This document shows positions 37,677 through 46,861 of a DNA stretch of 64,000 nt, in pieces. Where the stretch lies: positions 10,617 to 74,616 of the forward strand of contig CAWHLK010000061.1 of the NCBI GenBank assembly GCA_963829965.1. The letters run 5' to 3'. A program made the translations under genes and the position numbers. A model generated the notes under the pieces. It made no database searches and was not told the DNA's origin. It was given only the letters and a program-made list of their open reading frames with translations. The stretch is from DASXZH01 sp963829965 (lineage in GTDB: Bacteria > Armatimonadota > Fimbriimonadia > Fimbriimonadales > Fimbriimonadaceae). Within the stretch, counting starts at the first letter, position 1, and each line of letters begins with the position of its first letter.

Positions 37677-38894
37677 ATGCCCATGACTCACACCAAATAT
37701 CTACTTATCGGAGGCGGGGTCGCTTCTGTTTCCGCCGCCAAGGCAATTCGCGAACTGGATACTGAAGGGCGAGTGATGCTCGTAACCTCCGACTCGCTCA
37801 TGCCTTATGACCGTCCGCCACTGTCCAAGAATTTTCTGGCGAATCCGGGGATGACCCACGACGACGTCTCTTCCAAGTACGACGTCTGGTACACGGACAA
37901 CCGAATCGAAGTAACCCTGGGGACGCGTGTGGATTCTCTGGACCGGGCCATAAACAGGGCCAACCTGGAGAGTGGGGAGCTGGTCAGCTACGAGAAGCTG
38001 CTGCTTGCGACCGGTTCTCGAGCCCGAACCCTCGGCATGACGGACTTCGCTCGGCGGGTGTTTGCGCTCAGAACAATAGCGGACGCAGGAGCTATAAGAG
38101 ACGCCATGGCAGATGCTGAATCCGCGGTGATCGTTGGGACCGGCTATCTTGGCCCGGAGGTTGCGGCGGAATGCGTCTCAAAAGGAATAAAGACCACCAT
38201 CATTGGCCGTGAAGCATCCATATGGGACCGATTCGCCAGCCCGGAACTGGGCGAGTTCTTAAACAGCTATTACCGCTCTAAAGGTGTGGACCTTATCTTG
38301 AACGACAAGTTCGCCTCCCGAACCGATAGCCATGTGGTGACGGCTGGCGGCGTTGAAGTGCCTGCCGACCTCGTGGTTTTGGCAGTGGGAGCTGAACCAA
38401 ACACGGAGTTGGCTCGCCATTCCCAGCTTCCTTTAGATCCTCTTGATGGCGGGGTTATCGTCGACGCCTACTTGCAGACTACCGACCCCAGCATTTTCGC
38501 CGCGGGTGACATCGCTCATTTTCCTGATAAGGCAATGGGCAAGGCAACCCGGCACGAGCATCATCTCAATGCGCAGTGGCAGGGCGCGGCGGCAGGTGCA
38601 AACATGGCAGGCGCCGGCAAACCCTATGAGCGGGTTTCCTACTTCTTTTCGGACTTTTTGGATTTGCACATGATCCAGCGCGGCTCATGTCCTGCCGCGC
38701 CCGAAACAAAGGTGATCGGAAATCTTGGGACCGGGGAGTTCACCGAGCTTTACGCGGATCACGAGGGTGTGCTCAAAATGGGGATCTCCATTAGCCGCGA
38801 AGAGAAGAAGCTTGACCCGCTTTCAGACAAGCTGGAAGCACTGATCTCCAATCAAACCGTCTTGGAGAAAGTTTCGCAGACCGACTTCAAATAG
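37677..38894 (+). CDS. FAD-dependent pyridine nucleotide oxidoreductase (ferredoxin-reductase-like)
   Basis: 405 residues. FAD site YLLIGGGVASVSAAKAIRE, the PYDRPPLSK motif typical of oxygenase-coupled ferredoxin reductases and AIF-like proteins, NAD site AVIVGTGYLGPEVAAE and second FAD motif IFAAGDIAHFPD. There is no redox-active CxxxxC, so it is not a disulfide reductase. Probable partner: a ferredoxin or Rieske protein, not found here. Start ATG 37677 or 37683 (MTHTKY). Confidence 0.88.
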   Translation: MPMTHTKYLLIGGGVASVSAAKAIRELDTEGRVMLVTSDSLMPYDRPPLSKNFLANPGMTHDDVSSKYDVWYTDNRIEVTLGTRVDSLDRAINRANLESGELVSYEKLLLATGSRARTLGMTDFARRVFALRTIADAGAIRDAMADAESAVIVGTGYLGPEVAAECVSKGIKTTIIGREASIWDRFASPELGEFLNSYYRSKGVDLILNDKFASRTDSHVVTAGGVEVPADLVVLAVGAEPNTELARHSQLPLDPLDGGVIVDAYLQTTDPSIFAAGDIAHFPDKAMGKATRHEHHLNAQWQGAAAGANMAGAGKPYERVSYFFSDFLDLHMIQRGSCPAAPETKVIGNLGTGEFTELYADHEGVLKMGISISREEKKLDPLSDKLEALISNQTVLEKVSQTDFK

Positions 38895-39000
38895 ATTCAT
38901 TTCTTTGGAATCAAGTGATCTCTAAGCCCTGCTGCAACGTCATTGCGAGTCAGTGAGGTTGTTTAACACGTATACTTGTTAGAGCTTCGCGGGATATTAA

Positions 39001-39195
39001 ATGGTTTTTGCTTTAGCGTTTTCACCTGAGTTAATGCTCATTGTGCTGCTGGTGATTCTCCTACTTTTCGGAGGAACCAAGATTCCCCAACTGATGCGCG
39101 GCATGGGCCAAGGCATGGGTGAATTTAAAAAGGGCCTCAATGAGGGAAAACAGTCGGACCCTGCCAACGACGATACTCAAAAGCCGGCGAGTTAG
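39001..39195 (+). CDS. tatA: Twin-arginine translocase TatA/E protein
   Basis: 64 residues. Short N-terminus, one helix with the family signature (SPELMLIVLLVILLLFGGTKIPQLMRGMGQGMGEFKKG: FGG hinge plus amphipathic helix), and a short acidic tail. Pore-forming subunit of the Tat exporter for folded proteins. A second tatA-like gene follows 15 bp later; no tatC in the window. Confidence 0.93.
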   Translation: MVFALAFSPELMLIVLLVILLLFGGTKIPQLMRGMGQGMGEFKKGLNEGKQSDPANDDTQKPAS

Positions 39196-39210
39196 CCACA
39201 AAATTTGGAA

Positions 39211-39543
39211 ATGTCAGGTTTGCCCATTGTATTTGCGAACATTTTCGGCAATGCCGAAGGGATGCTCATTGTCGGTGTCCTTATTCTTCTTCTTTTCGGC
39301 GGTCAGAAGATCCCCGAACTCATGCGTGGCCTCGGCAAAGGCATGGGGGAACTCAAGAAGGGCATGGAAGAAGGACGGCAACATTTCGAGCAAGCTCTCC
39401 ACGCGGAGCCGGATAAGCCGGTAGAAACAACAGTGGCCCCCGAAGTGAAGCCTGTGGCGGAAGCACTGCCCCGCAATGCTTCTGATAAGACTGAAGAAGA
39501 ACTTTCCGAGCCTGCGGGTGAAACCAAGCCGGTCACCGGTTAG
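39211..39543 (+). CDS. Second TatA/B-family protein
   Basis: 110 residues from ATG 39211; a TTG two codons earlier is open. Helix and hinge: EGMLIVGVLILLLFGGQKIPELMRGLGKGMGELKKGMEEG, then a longer Glu/Pro/Lys-rich tail. The longer tail could make it TatB-like in function, although the FGG hinge is TatA-type. Probably co-transcribed with the first copy. Confidence 0.9.
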   Translation: MSGLPIVFANIFGNAEGMLIVGVLILLLFGGQKIPELMRGLGKGMGELKKGMEEGRQHFEQALHAEPDKPVETTVAPEVKPVAEALPRNASDKTEEELSEPAGETKPVTG

Positions 39544-39878
39544 GAGACTGAGTCGGGACTGTATTCGAAGCGATTTCCACGTCGCAGTGCGTACTTTCTT
39601 CTGCTCTTTTCACTGTCTTCCAGAACTGAGTTCTGCTCGAGAGAGAGGGCTTTCCAAGGGGGGCGTGGAATGTCCCATCCGGAAAAGAAACAACCCCAGC
39701 TGTCCGTGTAAATAGCGACTCGTCCAAAATTGAATCAGGGTTACACTGATATCACGACTCAGGGAGAGCCTGGGTCCGCCAGGTCGAGAGACTCTGGACG
39801 AGACGCATACACACACATCCTCACAACCATGCAGGCCCCCAATCCCACGCGGGGCCTGCAACTCCTTATGCAAGATAG
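39544..39878. other. Gene-free region with two hairpins
   Basis: No convincing gene. Contains CCTGG-GTCCG-CCAGG near 39769-39783 and a perfect 10-bp inverted repeat TGCAGGCCCC (39830-39839) / GGGGCCTGCA (39851-39860) with an 11-base loop. The second could terminate the tatA pair, although a T-run is missing on both strands, or both may belong to a structured RNA. Confidence 0.4.
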
Positions 39879-40202
39879 CTAACCTGAGAGAGGTTGCGCC
39901 CAACTGCCATCCTCGTATATGATCCCACTCTGCAGTAGGTAGCCCATAACACGCTTTTTAAGGTCTAGGACGCCTCTATTGGGTTTGTCAGGCGTAAACG
40001 CGACCCCGAAGGGATCGTTCGTGAGGACAACGAGCTTCTGGGATGTGACTCCCTCAACCACTACCCACCATTCGCCAAGGGTGACTTCCCAGAATTTTCC
40101 CTTGAGCTGGTCCGCAATGATCCTTGCAAGTGCGTAGTCGCAATCGGGCAACATGCCCAATGCAACATCAAATCTTGTGCCACAGGGCGGATGCCCGTGC
40201 AT
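39879..40202 (-). CDS. Hypothetical small protein
   Basis: 107 residues if started at ATG 40202; ATG 40154 (MLPDCDYALARII) is an alternative. Soluble, with aromatic beta-like stretches (FWEVTLGEWWVVVEGVTSQKLVVLTND). Composition is protein-like and there is no competing gene on the other strand, but no family is recognised. Low confidence. The 340 bp upstream (40203-40540) show no clear gene. Confidence 0.4.
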   Translation of the reverse strand: MHGHPPCGTRFDVALGMLPDCDYALARIIADQLKGKFWEVTLGEWWVVVEGVTSQKLVVLTNDPFGVAFTPDKPNRGVLDLKKRVMGYLLQSGIIYEDGSWAQPLSG

Positions 40203-40540
40203 GGAAACTGATTACTTCCAAACCTCGGCGAGGTTTAGGAGTCGCGATACGGCCTTCAGTTGCGATGGCACTCTTGGAAATCCAGCTCGGTGCAGCGCCG
40301 AGGCTTAATGCGGTTATCCAAAGACTGTTTGAGAAGTCCCCATAGACCGGCAACGGAAGCCGCAAACACCGAAACAAGCACCGCCATCTGCATCAACAAT
40401 AGTCTTGTCCAACAATTCGCCTGCAGATCGGACGCGAGAAATGCCGGGTATGCCCTAGTTCTCGCAAGAGTGCCGGGCTTTCCGGCAAGACCCATCGAAG
40501 CGGCAGGCCGAGAATCCTGCTTCCATGGCATAATTTTGGA
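40203..40540. other. Intergenic region upstream of the methionine-synthase gene
   Basis: About 340 bp with short overlapping open frames on both strands but no recognisable protein. It should hold the promoter of the following gene. The last bases (TTTTGGAG directly before GTG 40541) give a tightly spaced ribosome site. No SAM or cobalamin riboswitch motif was recognised by eye. Confidence 0.35.
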
Positions 40541-42493
40541 GTGAAGTTAAAGTCGGAACTACTCGATGCGCTCAGCGACCACGTCCTCGTTTGGGACGGA
40601 GCGATGGGTACGCAGCTTCAAGCGGCAAACTTATCGGCTTCCGATTTTGCATTGCGCCCAAGCTCCTCCTTGTGCGGCGCGCTTAAGGAAACTGCCGAGC
40701 GTGTTGCGAATCACAACATGGAGGGATGCAATGAGCTTCTCAATGTGACGAGACCCGAAGTGGTGGAGCGCATTCACAGCGCTTATTTAGAGGCGGGCTC
40801 CGACATCGTTGAAACGAACACCTTCGGCTGTACATCGATTGTCCTCGCCGAATATGGGATTCCTGAGCTCGTTTACGAGCTCAGCTTGGCCGCGGGCCAA
40901 ATTGCCAAACGCGCGGCCGCAAAATACTCGACCCCTAACAAGCCTCGATTTGCAGCCGGCGCGGTAGGCCCTGGAACAAAGCTGGTTTCGCTTGGTCAGA
41001 CAACCTGGCAAGAGATCGAGACGACGTATTTCGACGCATTCAGGGGCCTCCTTGAGGGCGACGTAGACGCTTTACTGCTTGAGACCCTACAGGATCTCTT
41101 AATGGTCAAGGCTAGTGTGCGTGGCGCCATCCGCGCCATGGACCTTGTAGAGAGGCAAGTGCCGCTCTTCGTGCAGGTCACTATGGAGCAAACCGGCACC
41201 ATGCTGCTCGGAAGCGAAATCGGCGCCGCCCTGAATATGCTCGAGATGTTTCCTCAGGTGATTGCGATTGGATTGAACTGTGCGACAGGACCCGTTGAAA
41301 TGGCGCCTCACGTGCGGTTCCTCGGTCAAAACTCCACGAGGCCTCTCACGATTCAGCCTAATGCAGGGCTGCCAACAATGGAAGGCGGCCAAGCAGTTTA
41401 CAAACTCACGCCCCAAGAACTTGCCCACCACCACGACCACTTTGTTTCCGATTTCGGAGTGGCCATGTGCGGCGGCTGCTGCGGCACAACTCCCGCGCAC
41501 ATTAGAGCGGTGGCCGATCAAGTTGGAGGAAGGAAGCATGGAAGCGGCGCCCATTGGCAAACAGTGAGCCATCTTTTCCCTGGTTGTGACTTCGAAATGA
41601 AGACAGATGAGCAAGCAGAGGCCCTAAAACTCGTCGGGTGCAGCAGCTTGTATCAGTTCCAGCCCTATAAACAGGACAGCAGCTTTCTCATCGTAGGCGA
41701 AAAAACCAACGCCAACGGCAGCCGGGCGTTTAAAGAAATGCTCGCGGCTGACAACTGGGAAGGACTGACCGAACTCGCCCGAGAGCTAGAAGCGGAAGGT
41801 TCCCACGTCCTCGATGTCTGCACTGCGTTTGTCGGGCGGAACGAAGCCAGGGACATGCAAACGCTGCTGGCTCACTATAACCGGACCATCACCGTGCCGA
41901 TCATGATCGACTCGACCGAGTGGCCGGTCATCGAAACTTCCCTCCAGTGCCTGGCCGGGAAGCCGATTGTGAACTCAATTAACTTTGAGGACGGAGGCAA
42001 GCGCGTTGAAAAGGTGCTCGACCTTTGCCGTAAATATGGTGCGGCGGTGGTCGCTCTAACCATTGATGAAGAAGGCATGGCGAAGACGGTGGAGAAGAAA
42101 GCGGAAATCGCCGACCGCCTCCTCGAGTCCACCCGCGCCTTCGGCCTACCGGACCATGACGTCTTCCTCGATTGTCTAACTTTCACGCTCGGCTCCGGAG
42201 ATGAGGAGTTCCGTCAGGCCGGGAAGGCGACCATTGACGCCATTCTGGAGATCCGCAAGCGTCACCCGCGGGTCAATACGATTTTGGGCGTGAGCAACAT
42301 AAGTTTTGGCCTGAAACCCGCCGCACGGCTCGTGCTGAACTCCACTTTTCTTCACTACGCCCTCGAGGCAGGGCTAACCTCGGCGATCGTTCATTTCTCA
42401 AAGATCAAGCCAGAGAACCAGATCGACAAAGACATCTGGAAAGTAGCAAGTGACGTGGTTTTTGACCGCAGAGAGTTCTCGGCCGCGAGTTAG
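40541..42493 (+). CDS. Methionine synthase N-terminal half (homocysteine- and folate-binding domains only)
   Basis: 650 residues from GTG 40541. Residues 1-330 form the homocysteine methyltransferase barrel with WDGAMGTQLQ, ETNTFG and the zinc ligands Cys in GLNCATGP and GGCCGTTP. Residues 365-640 form the pterin-binding domain (IVGEKTNANGSRAFKEML, MIDSTEWPVIETSLQ, LGVSNISFGL). The protein then stops after VFDRREFSAAS. The cobalamin-binding (DxHxxG) and SAM-activation domains of a ~1,200-residue MetH are absent, and none of the three forward frames downstream to 42650 continues them. Either a split MetH with the B12 half elsewhere, or a truncated gene. Confidence 0.9.
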   Translation: MKLKSELLDALSDHVLVWDGAMGTQLQAANLSASDFALRPSSSLCGALKETAERVANHNMEGCNELLNVTRPEVVERIHSAYLEAGSDIVETNTFGCTSIVLAEYGIPELVYELSLAAGQIAKRAAAKYSTPNKPRFAAGAVGPGTKLVSLGQTTWQEIETTYFDAFRGLLEGDVDALLLETLQDLLMVKASVRGAIRAMDLVERQVPLFVQVTMEQTGTMLLGSEIGAALNMLEMFPQVIAIGLNCATGPVEMAPHVRFLGQNSTRPLTIQPNAGLPTMEGGQAVYKLTPQELAHHHDHFVSDFGVAMCGGCCGTTPAHIRAVADQVGGRKHGSGAHWQTVSHLFPGCDFEMKTDEQAEALKLVGCSSLYQFQPYKQDSSFLIVGEKTNANGSRAFKEMLAADNWEGLTELARELEAEGSHVLDVCTAFVGRNEARDMQTLLAHYNRTITVPIMIDSTEWPVIETSLQCLAGKPIVNSINFEDGGKRVEKVLDLCRKYGAAVVALTIDEEGMAKTVEKKAEIADRLLESTRAFGLPDHDVFLDCLTFTLGSGDEEFRQAGKATIDAILEIRKRHPRVNTILGVSNISFGLKPAARLVLNSTFLHYALEAGLTSAIVHFSKIKPENQIDKDIWKVASDVVFDRREFSAAS

Positions 42494-42658
42494 TAGGAAG
42501 CCCTTACATCCGTGGGTCTCGGGATTGACACAAAACCCTTCAGGCTTCCGAACGACAACGTCAACACCGTAGCTGTCTTCCGTGTGGCACTCTCGCCCGA
42601 TTTTCAAACCCCACGGTGTGGCCTGAAGGGCCGAGTTTAAGCTGGGCTCGCCTCAACC

Positions 42659-43852
42659 TCATGTTCCTGCAACCATCCCTGACAATTTCTTCCGAAAATG
42701 AGCCCATTTTGTCTCGGAAGCGTCATCCGCCGGAGGCTGCAAATGCAAGATGTCCCCTGCTTCCTTCGCTGCGATATTGTTGATTTGAGCGCCGGCGAAG
42801 ACAGGTCGGTGAGAAACGATACTCGGATTCTGCTCCGGCATCGTTGCCGGCTTTGACGAATCCCCAAACAAGCTGACAAGGAACCCAAGAACCAGCTTCC
42901 GCCGGTCAGGAGGTGGGTTCTGGTAATCGATATTCTCAACCATGCTCGTCCGTTCGCCAAGCTCCGCGCGTTTCTCTGCCCTGGCGAACGCATCCCAAAC
43001 CTGGGTTGAACTCGTTAAGGTCACAAGAGACGCCAAATCTCCGGCCGCTTCTGGCCCGGAAATGTAAGCCAGTGGAGTGGAGGACTTATCGAGAAGGTCC
43101 ACCATCTTGGTGTCAAACATCTTGATGTCCACCGCCGCCAGCTCTTTAAGGGCGGTATCTACCGAGCCAGGATCAGTGCCCAGAAGATTTCGAAGGCACG
43201 TCCGCAACTTCGTCTGTTCTGAGAACTTCATCTGAGAGATAAGAGTCATGAGTTGGACCGTGTTCGCGTCAGGATTCCGGACGGCCAGGGCCTCATCCGC
43301 AGCAGGCAAAATGAAGGGGAAGTGGATTGCCACTAGCCTGACGGGCACGGGAGGCGGCTCGGAACGAGCTCCTATCACCGCCTGGTAGCAGTAGTCCTGC
43401 TCGCCCTTAGGCTTGGCCCTCCCCCACCATTCGTTGAGCTCAGGCGCCGGATCCTTTTTGGATAGCGAAGCGGGAACGATCGATTCTGCGCCGAACCCTT
43501 CTTGGTAGGAAAGCAAAATCGCCGCGCAATAGTCGCCCACTGAGTAGGGGATTGCTAAGTGCGCCGCTCCAGGGTTCGTGCCTTTGCCCCTTACGGGAGA
43601 ATACACTGCCTTGGTGAACCTCGCATCATGGAGATGCTCCAGCAAAGCGGGCACCGCGATAAAGCCCGCATCCACCAGTTTCATCACCGGCTCAAAGCGA
43701 TGTTCTGGGTCCCCATAGCCGATTTCAGTCAGGTCAATTTTCGATGATTCCTGAGCGAGCCCGCTGATTAACGCGCCATAGTCCTGCTTCGGAACAGGAG
43801 TGCCGTCTTGTGCCAATGCAACGGCAATGGCGAGGGCCGAAAGGAAAACCAT
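42659..43852 (-). CDS. Secreted protein of unknown function
   Basis: 397 residues. N-terminal signal peptide (MVFLSALAIAVALAQDG), then a soluble, mostly helical region with HEAT-like stretches (LVDAGFIAVPALLEHLHDARF; PYSVGDYCAAILLSY). No catalytic motif or named family recognised. The last residues (FRKKLSGMVAGT) may be shifted: another frame reads GWLQEHEVEASPA to 42637, so one more indel is possible here, but without a family profile this cannot be decided. Confidence 0.7.
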   Translation of the reverse strand: MVFLSALAIAVALAQDGTPVPKQDYGALISGLAQESSKIDLTEIGYGDPEHRFEPVMKLVDAGFIAVPALLEHLHDARFTKAVYSPVRGKGTNPGAAHLAIPYSVGDYCAAILLSYQEGFGAESIVPASLSKKDPAPELNEWWGRAKPKGEQDYCYQAVIGARSEPPPVPVRLVAIHFPFILPAADEALAVRNPDANTVQLMTLISQMKFSEQTKLRTCLRNLLGTDPGSVDTALKELAAVDIKMFDTKMVDLLDKSSTPLAYISGPEAAGDLASLVTLTSSTQVWDAFARAEKRAELGERTSMVENIDYQNPPPDRRKLVLGFLVSLFGDSSKPATMPEQNPSIVSHRPVFAGAQINNIAAKEAGDILHLQPPADDASETKWAHFRKKLSGMVAGT

Positions 43853-43956
43853 GTTCCAGTTGTACCCCTCATTTAACCGGCTTCAAACGAACCGTCTGCA
43901 TGCTCGGTTCCGCTTGTATGCGAAATCACGCCGATGCCCCTCGGTAGACTAGCGCA

Positions 43957-44937
43957 ATGCGTTTTCGAGCTCTCGTTGTTCTCGGCTTCCTGGCCGTTTC
44001 TGTGCTGTGCCACGCCCAACGCTTCAAGTTCGTCATTACGGGCGACGGCCGTTCAGACGGCCTGCCCGGCCGCAAGGGATACGATGAGAACGGCATCAAC
44101 AAGACGATCACGAAGGAGATTGTCGCGGAAGTTCTGAGGCAAAAGGCAGCGTTCGTTCTTATCAGCGGCGATCTCGTGCTCGGCTACACCGAGCCGGAGA
44201 CGTTTCGAACCCAGTTGACCTCGTGGCTCATCCTCAATGCCCCTCTCTACGATCGCCAGATCGGTGTATATCCTGTGCGCGGCAATCACGATTCCCATGA
44301 CTCCAGCGGAGCGGACACGGACGAGTCCGTTTGGGACACCGTGCTCAGCGGCAGATACCGCTTGCCGGACAATGGCCCTGAGGGCGAAAAGAACGCCACT
44401 TGGTCGTTTGAGTACGAGAACTCGCTGTTCATTGGCGTCGACGAGTGGGGCACCCATGAACATCAGGTCAATCAAAAATGGCTAGACCAGCAGCTTGCGA
44501 AAACCAAAGCCACGCACATTTTTGTGATGGGACATGAAATGGCCTTCAAGGCAGGCCACCATACGGACAACTTGGACAATCATCCGGAAGCGCGAGATGC
44601 CTTCATCGAGAGCTTGATAAACGCCGGCGGGCATATGTATATCTGCGGCCATGATCACTTTTATGATCGATCTCAAATCGGAGACCCAACTCATCCCCGA
44701 GCCGATTTCTATCAGCTTCTAGTAGGTACTGCGGGTGCGCCGTTCTACCACGGTGACAAACACAACGGCAACAACGGACATTGGACGGTTACGCCCCAGA
44801 AGCACATTGAGGATACTTACGGCTATACGCTTGCGGAGATCGATGGCTCCAGGGCCACTTTCACCTTCTACGGCCGGGTCGCGCCCGGCGAGTATAAGCC
44901 AATGGACAAATTCTCCTACACCGCAAGACGCAGGTAA
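43957..44937 (+). CDS. Secreted calcineurin-like metallophosphoesterase
   Basis: 326 residues. Signal peptide MRFRALVVLGFLAVSVLCHAQ. Metal ligands follow the family order: GDGRSD, ISGDLVLG (GD), RGNHD (GNH[DE]), VMGHEMAF (H) and ICGHDHFYDRS (GHxH). Acts outside the cytoplasm on an unknown phosphoester. selA begins 2 bp after its stop, implying one transcript. Confidence 0.92.
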   Translation: MRFRALVVLGFLAVSVLCHAQRFKFVITGDGRSDGLPGRKGYDENGINKTITKEIVAEVLRQKAAFVLISGDLVLGYTEPETFRTQLTSWLILNAPLYDRQIGVYPVRGNHDSHDSSGADTDESVWDTVLSGRYRLPDNGPEGEKNATWSFEYENSLFIGVDEWGTHEHQVNQKWLDQQLAKTKATHIFVMGHEMAFKAGHHTDNLDNHPEARDAFIESLINAGGHMYICGHDHFYDRSQIGDPTHPRADFYQLLVGTAGAPFYHGDKHNGNNGHWTVTPQKHIEDTYGYTLAEIDGSRATFTFYGRVAPGEYKPMDKFSYTARRR

Positions 44938-44939
44938 CA

Positions 44940-46265
44940 GTGTCCGAACGTCGAAAGCTGCCTCGGGTCGACACTCTCTCTGAAAGGAGTTCGTTGGCGC
45001 GGTATCCACGGGAGCTTAGGGTCAAAGCGGCCCGTGCGGCTTTAGAGCGGTTACGTCAGGAAATGCCCAGTGGCGACCTTGAAGCGTTGGCCGAAGACTA
45101 CGCCGAACAAGAAGCGTTGGCGAGAAGTCGTCCTTCGATTGGGCCGATTTTAAACGCCTCAGGCGTAATCCTTCACACTGGCCTGGGGCGGGCACGCCTT
45201 GCAAAGGCTGCCGTTGAGTCGATGCTCAAAGTCGCCGAGAGTCACGCGAATTTAGAGATTGATCTTGAAACGGGAAAGCGCGGCGATCGCCAGCACCACG
45301 TCCGTAGCTTGCTCGTTGAACTCACTGGCGCGTCAGAGGTCTTCGTCGTCCAGAACTGTGCAGCTGCGGTCTTCTTGGCGCTCCAAGCGCTGGCCTACAA
45401 AAAAGAGGTCTTGCTGTCAAGGGGGCAAATGGTGGAAATCGGAGGGTCGTTCCGGCTGCCGGATATCGTCAGGCAAAGCGGCTGCAAGCTCGTGGATGTT
45501 GGAACCACCAACAAAACCCGCCTTCAGGATTATGAGAATGCAGTCACCGCCAAAACGGCTGCAGTCCTCCGCTGCCATCCGAGCAACTATCAGGTGGTGG
45601 GTTTTACGGAAGATCCGAGCATCCAAGAACTTGCCGCATTCTGTGACGAGCGAGACCTGAAACTCATAGATGACGTGGGCTCAGGGTGCCTCGTCGACAC
45701 AACGTCTTTTGGACTTCCCAAAGCGCCGACCCTCCAAGACGCGGTAAGTGCGGGAGCCGACGTGGTGATGGGAAGCGGAGACAAGCTCTTGGGAGGTCCA
45801 CAGTCGGGCATTATCTTAGGCAAAGCCGAGTCGATAAACCGAATGAAAAAGCACCCTCTTGCCCGCGCATTTCGGATCGACAAATTTTCCCTCGCTGCCC
45901 TTGAGGCGACCCTCCGGCTTTACGCCAACGGCCAGAGCGAAGAGATCCCAACTCTACGCTACTTGCGCAGATCGCTAGAAGAAGTGAAGAGCTACGCGAC
46001 CCAGTTACAGCAGGCTTACGGGGAGGGGGCAATACTGGAACCAGGCATAACCGAAATAGGGGGCGGCTCGCTCCCTGGAAGTGGGGTGCCAACGGTTAGG
46101 GTTGGAATCAAAACGCCCAAGCCAGACGCGCTTGCGAAAAGACTTCGCATGGGCGCCCCGCCCATGCTTACAAGAGTTGAAAGGAATTCCGTATGGCTAG
46201 ACCCGAGAACTTTGGACGTCGAGGAGATGGCAATCGCAGAATCTCTGCTGCGAGGTGCGCGTTAA
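44940..46265 (+). CDS. selA: L-seryl-tRNA(Sec) selenium transferase
   Basis: 441 residues, from GTG 44940. PLP enzyme converting Ser-tRNA(Sec) to Sec-tRNA(Sec). The N-terminal domain (LPRVDTLSERSSLARYPRE) is followed by the NASGVILHTGLGRA motif, VQNCAAAVFLALQALA, IDDVGSGCLVD and the PLP-lysine site GSGDKLLGGPQSGI, where Lys follows GSGD. The whole family length is present and in one frame. selB, selD, tRNA-Sec or a selenoprotein are not visible in this window. Overlaps the HD-GYP gene by one base (TAATG). Confidence 0.93.
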   Translation: MSERRKLPRVDTLSERSSLARYPRELRVKAARAALERLRQEMPSGDLEALAEDYAEQEALARSRPSIGPILNASGVILHTGLGRARLAKAAVESMLKVAESHANLEIDLETGKRGDRQHHVRSLLVELTGASEVFVVQNCAAAVFLALQALAYKKEVLLSRGQMVEIGGSFRLPDIVRQSGCKLVDVGTTNKTRLQDYENAVTAKTAAVLRCHPSNYQVVGFTEDPSIQELAAFCDERDLKLIDDVGSGCLVDTTSFGLPKAPTLQDAVSAGADVVMGSGDKLLGGPQSGIILGKAESINRMKKHPLARAFRIDKFSLAALEATLRLYANGQSEEIPTLRYLRRSLEEVKSYATQLQQAYGEGAILEPGITEIGGGSLPGSGVPTVRVGIKTPKPDALAKRLRMGAPPMLTRVERNSVWLDPRTLDVEEMAIAESLLRGAR

Positions 46266-46852
46266 TGGATTCTGAAGTCAGTCCGGAACATAACGACCAG
46301 ATTCGTGAATTGCTGCGCCAGCTTGAGGAACATTCGGCTGGCCAAATGGGGCATGCTCACCGCGTTTCTGTTTACGCCGTTGCGATAGGGGAACGCCTGG
46401 GACTGGGATTCGAAGATTTGGTTCATCTTCGGCAGGCGGCGTCCTTGCACGATATCGGCAAGTTAGAAATCGATCCGCTCGTGTTGAACAAGGTTGGAGA
46501 AATATCGGATGCGGAACTTCAAGAACTACGGAAGCACTGTCGCGAGGCCCAACAGGTCGTCGGACTGCTGAACTGGCTGGCGCCGGTTTTGCCAATGATC
46601 CTTCATCATCACGAGCGATGGGACGGATCCGGCTACCCCCACGGGCTTGCAGGAGAGGAGATTCCGCTCGGTTCGCGCATCATTGCGGTTGCGGAGTCCT
46701 TCGACGTGCTTACTTCGGAGTCAAATTGGCGTGAGCCCGTGACCGAAGAGGCAGCACTCGGCGAAATCAAGACCAACGCGGGAACGCAGTTCGACCCGAT
46801 GGTCGTAAACACGTTCCTCCTGGTGCAGCCACTCATTCAGCCTATTCTGTAA
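46265..46852 (+). CDS. HD-GYP domain phosphohydrolase
   Basis: 195 residues from ATG 46265 (coupled to the selA stop). The single HD-GYP domain carries HDIGK, the HHHERWDGSGYPHGLAGEEIPLGSRI signature split over the active site, and FDVLTSE. Such enzymes degrade cyclic-di-GMP or related dinucleotides. No receiver domain or other input domain, so regulation must be transcriptional or via partners. Converges on the CBS gene. Confidence 0.92.
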   Translation: MDSEVSPEHNDQIRELLRQLEEHSAGQMGHAHRVSVYAVAIGERLGLGFEDLVHLRQAASLHDIGKLEIDPLVLNKVGEISDAELQELRKHCREAQQVVGLLNWLAPVLPMILHHHERWDGSGYPHGLAGEEIPLGSRIIAVAESFDVLTSESNWREPVTEEAALGEIKTNAGTQFDPMVVNTFLLVQPLIQPIL

Positions 46853-46861
46853 TTCAACTTG

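Noticed and set aside
46140..46180. Sequence in selA resembling the hairpin-CTTAC repeat (GGGCGCCCCGCCCATGCTTAC)
   Set aside because: The residues it encodes (MGAPPMLTRVE) fit the normal SelA alignment, so the likeness is coincidental.
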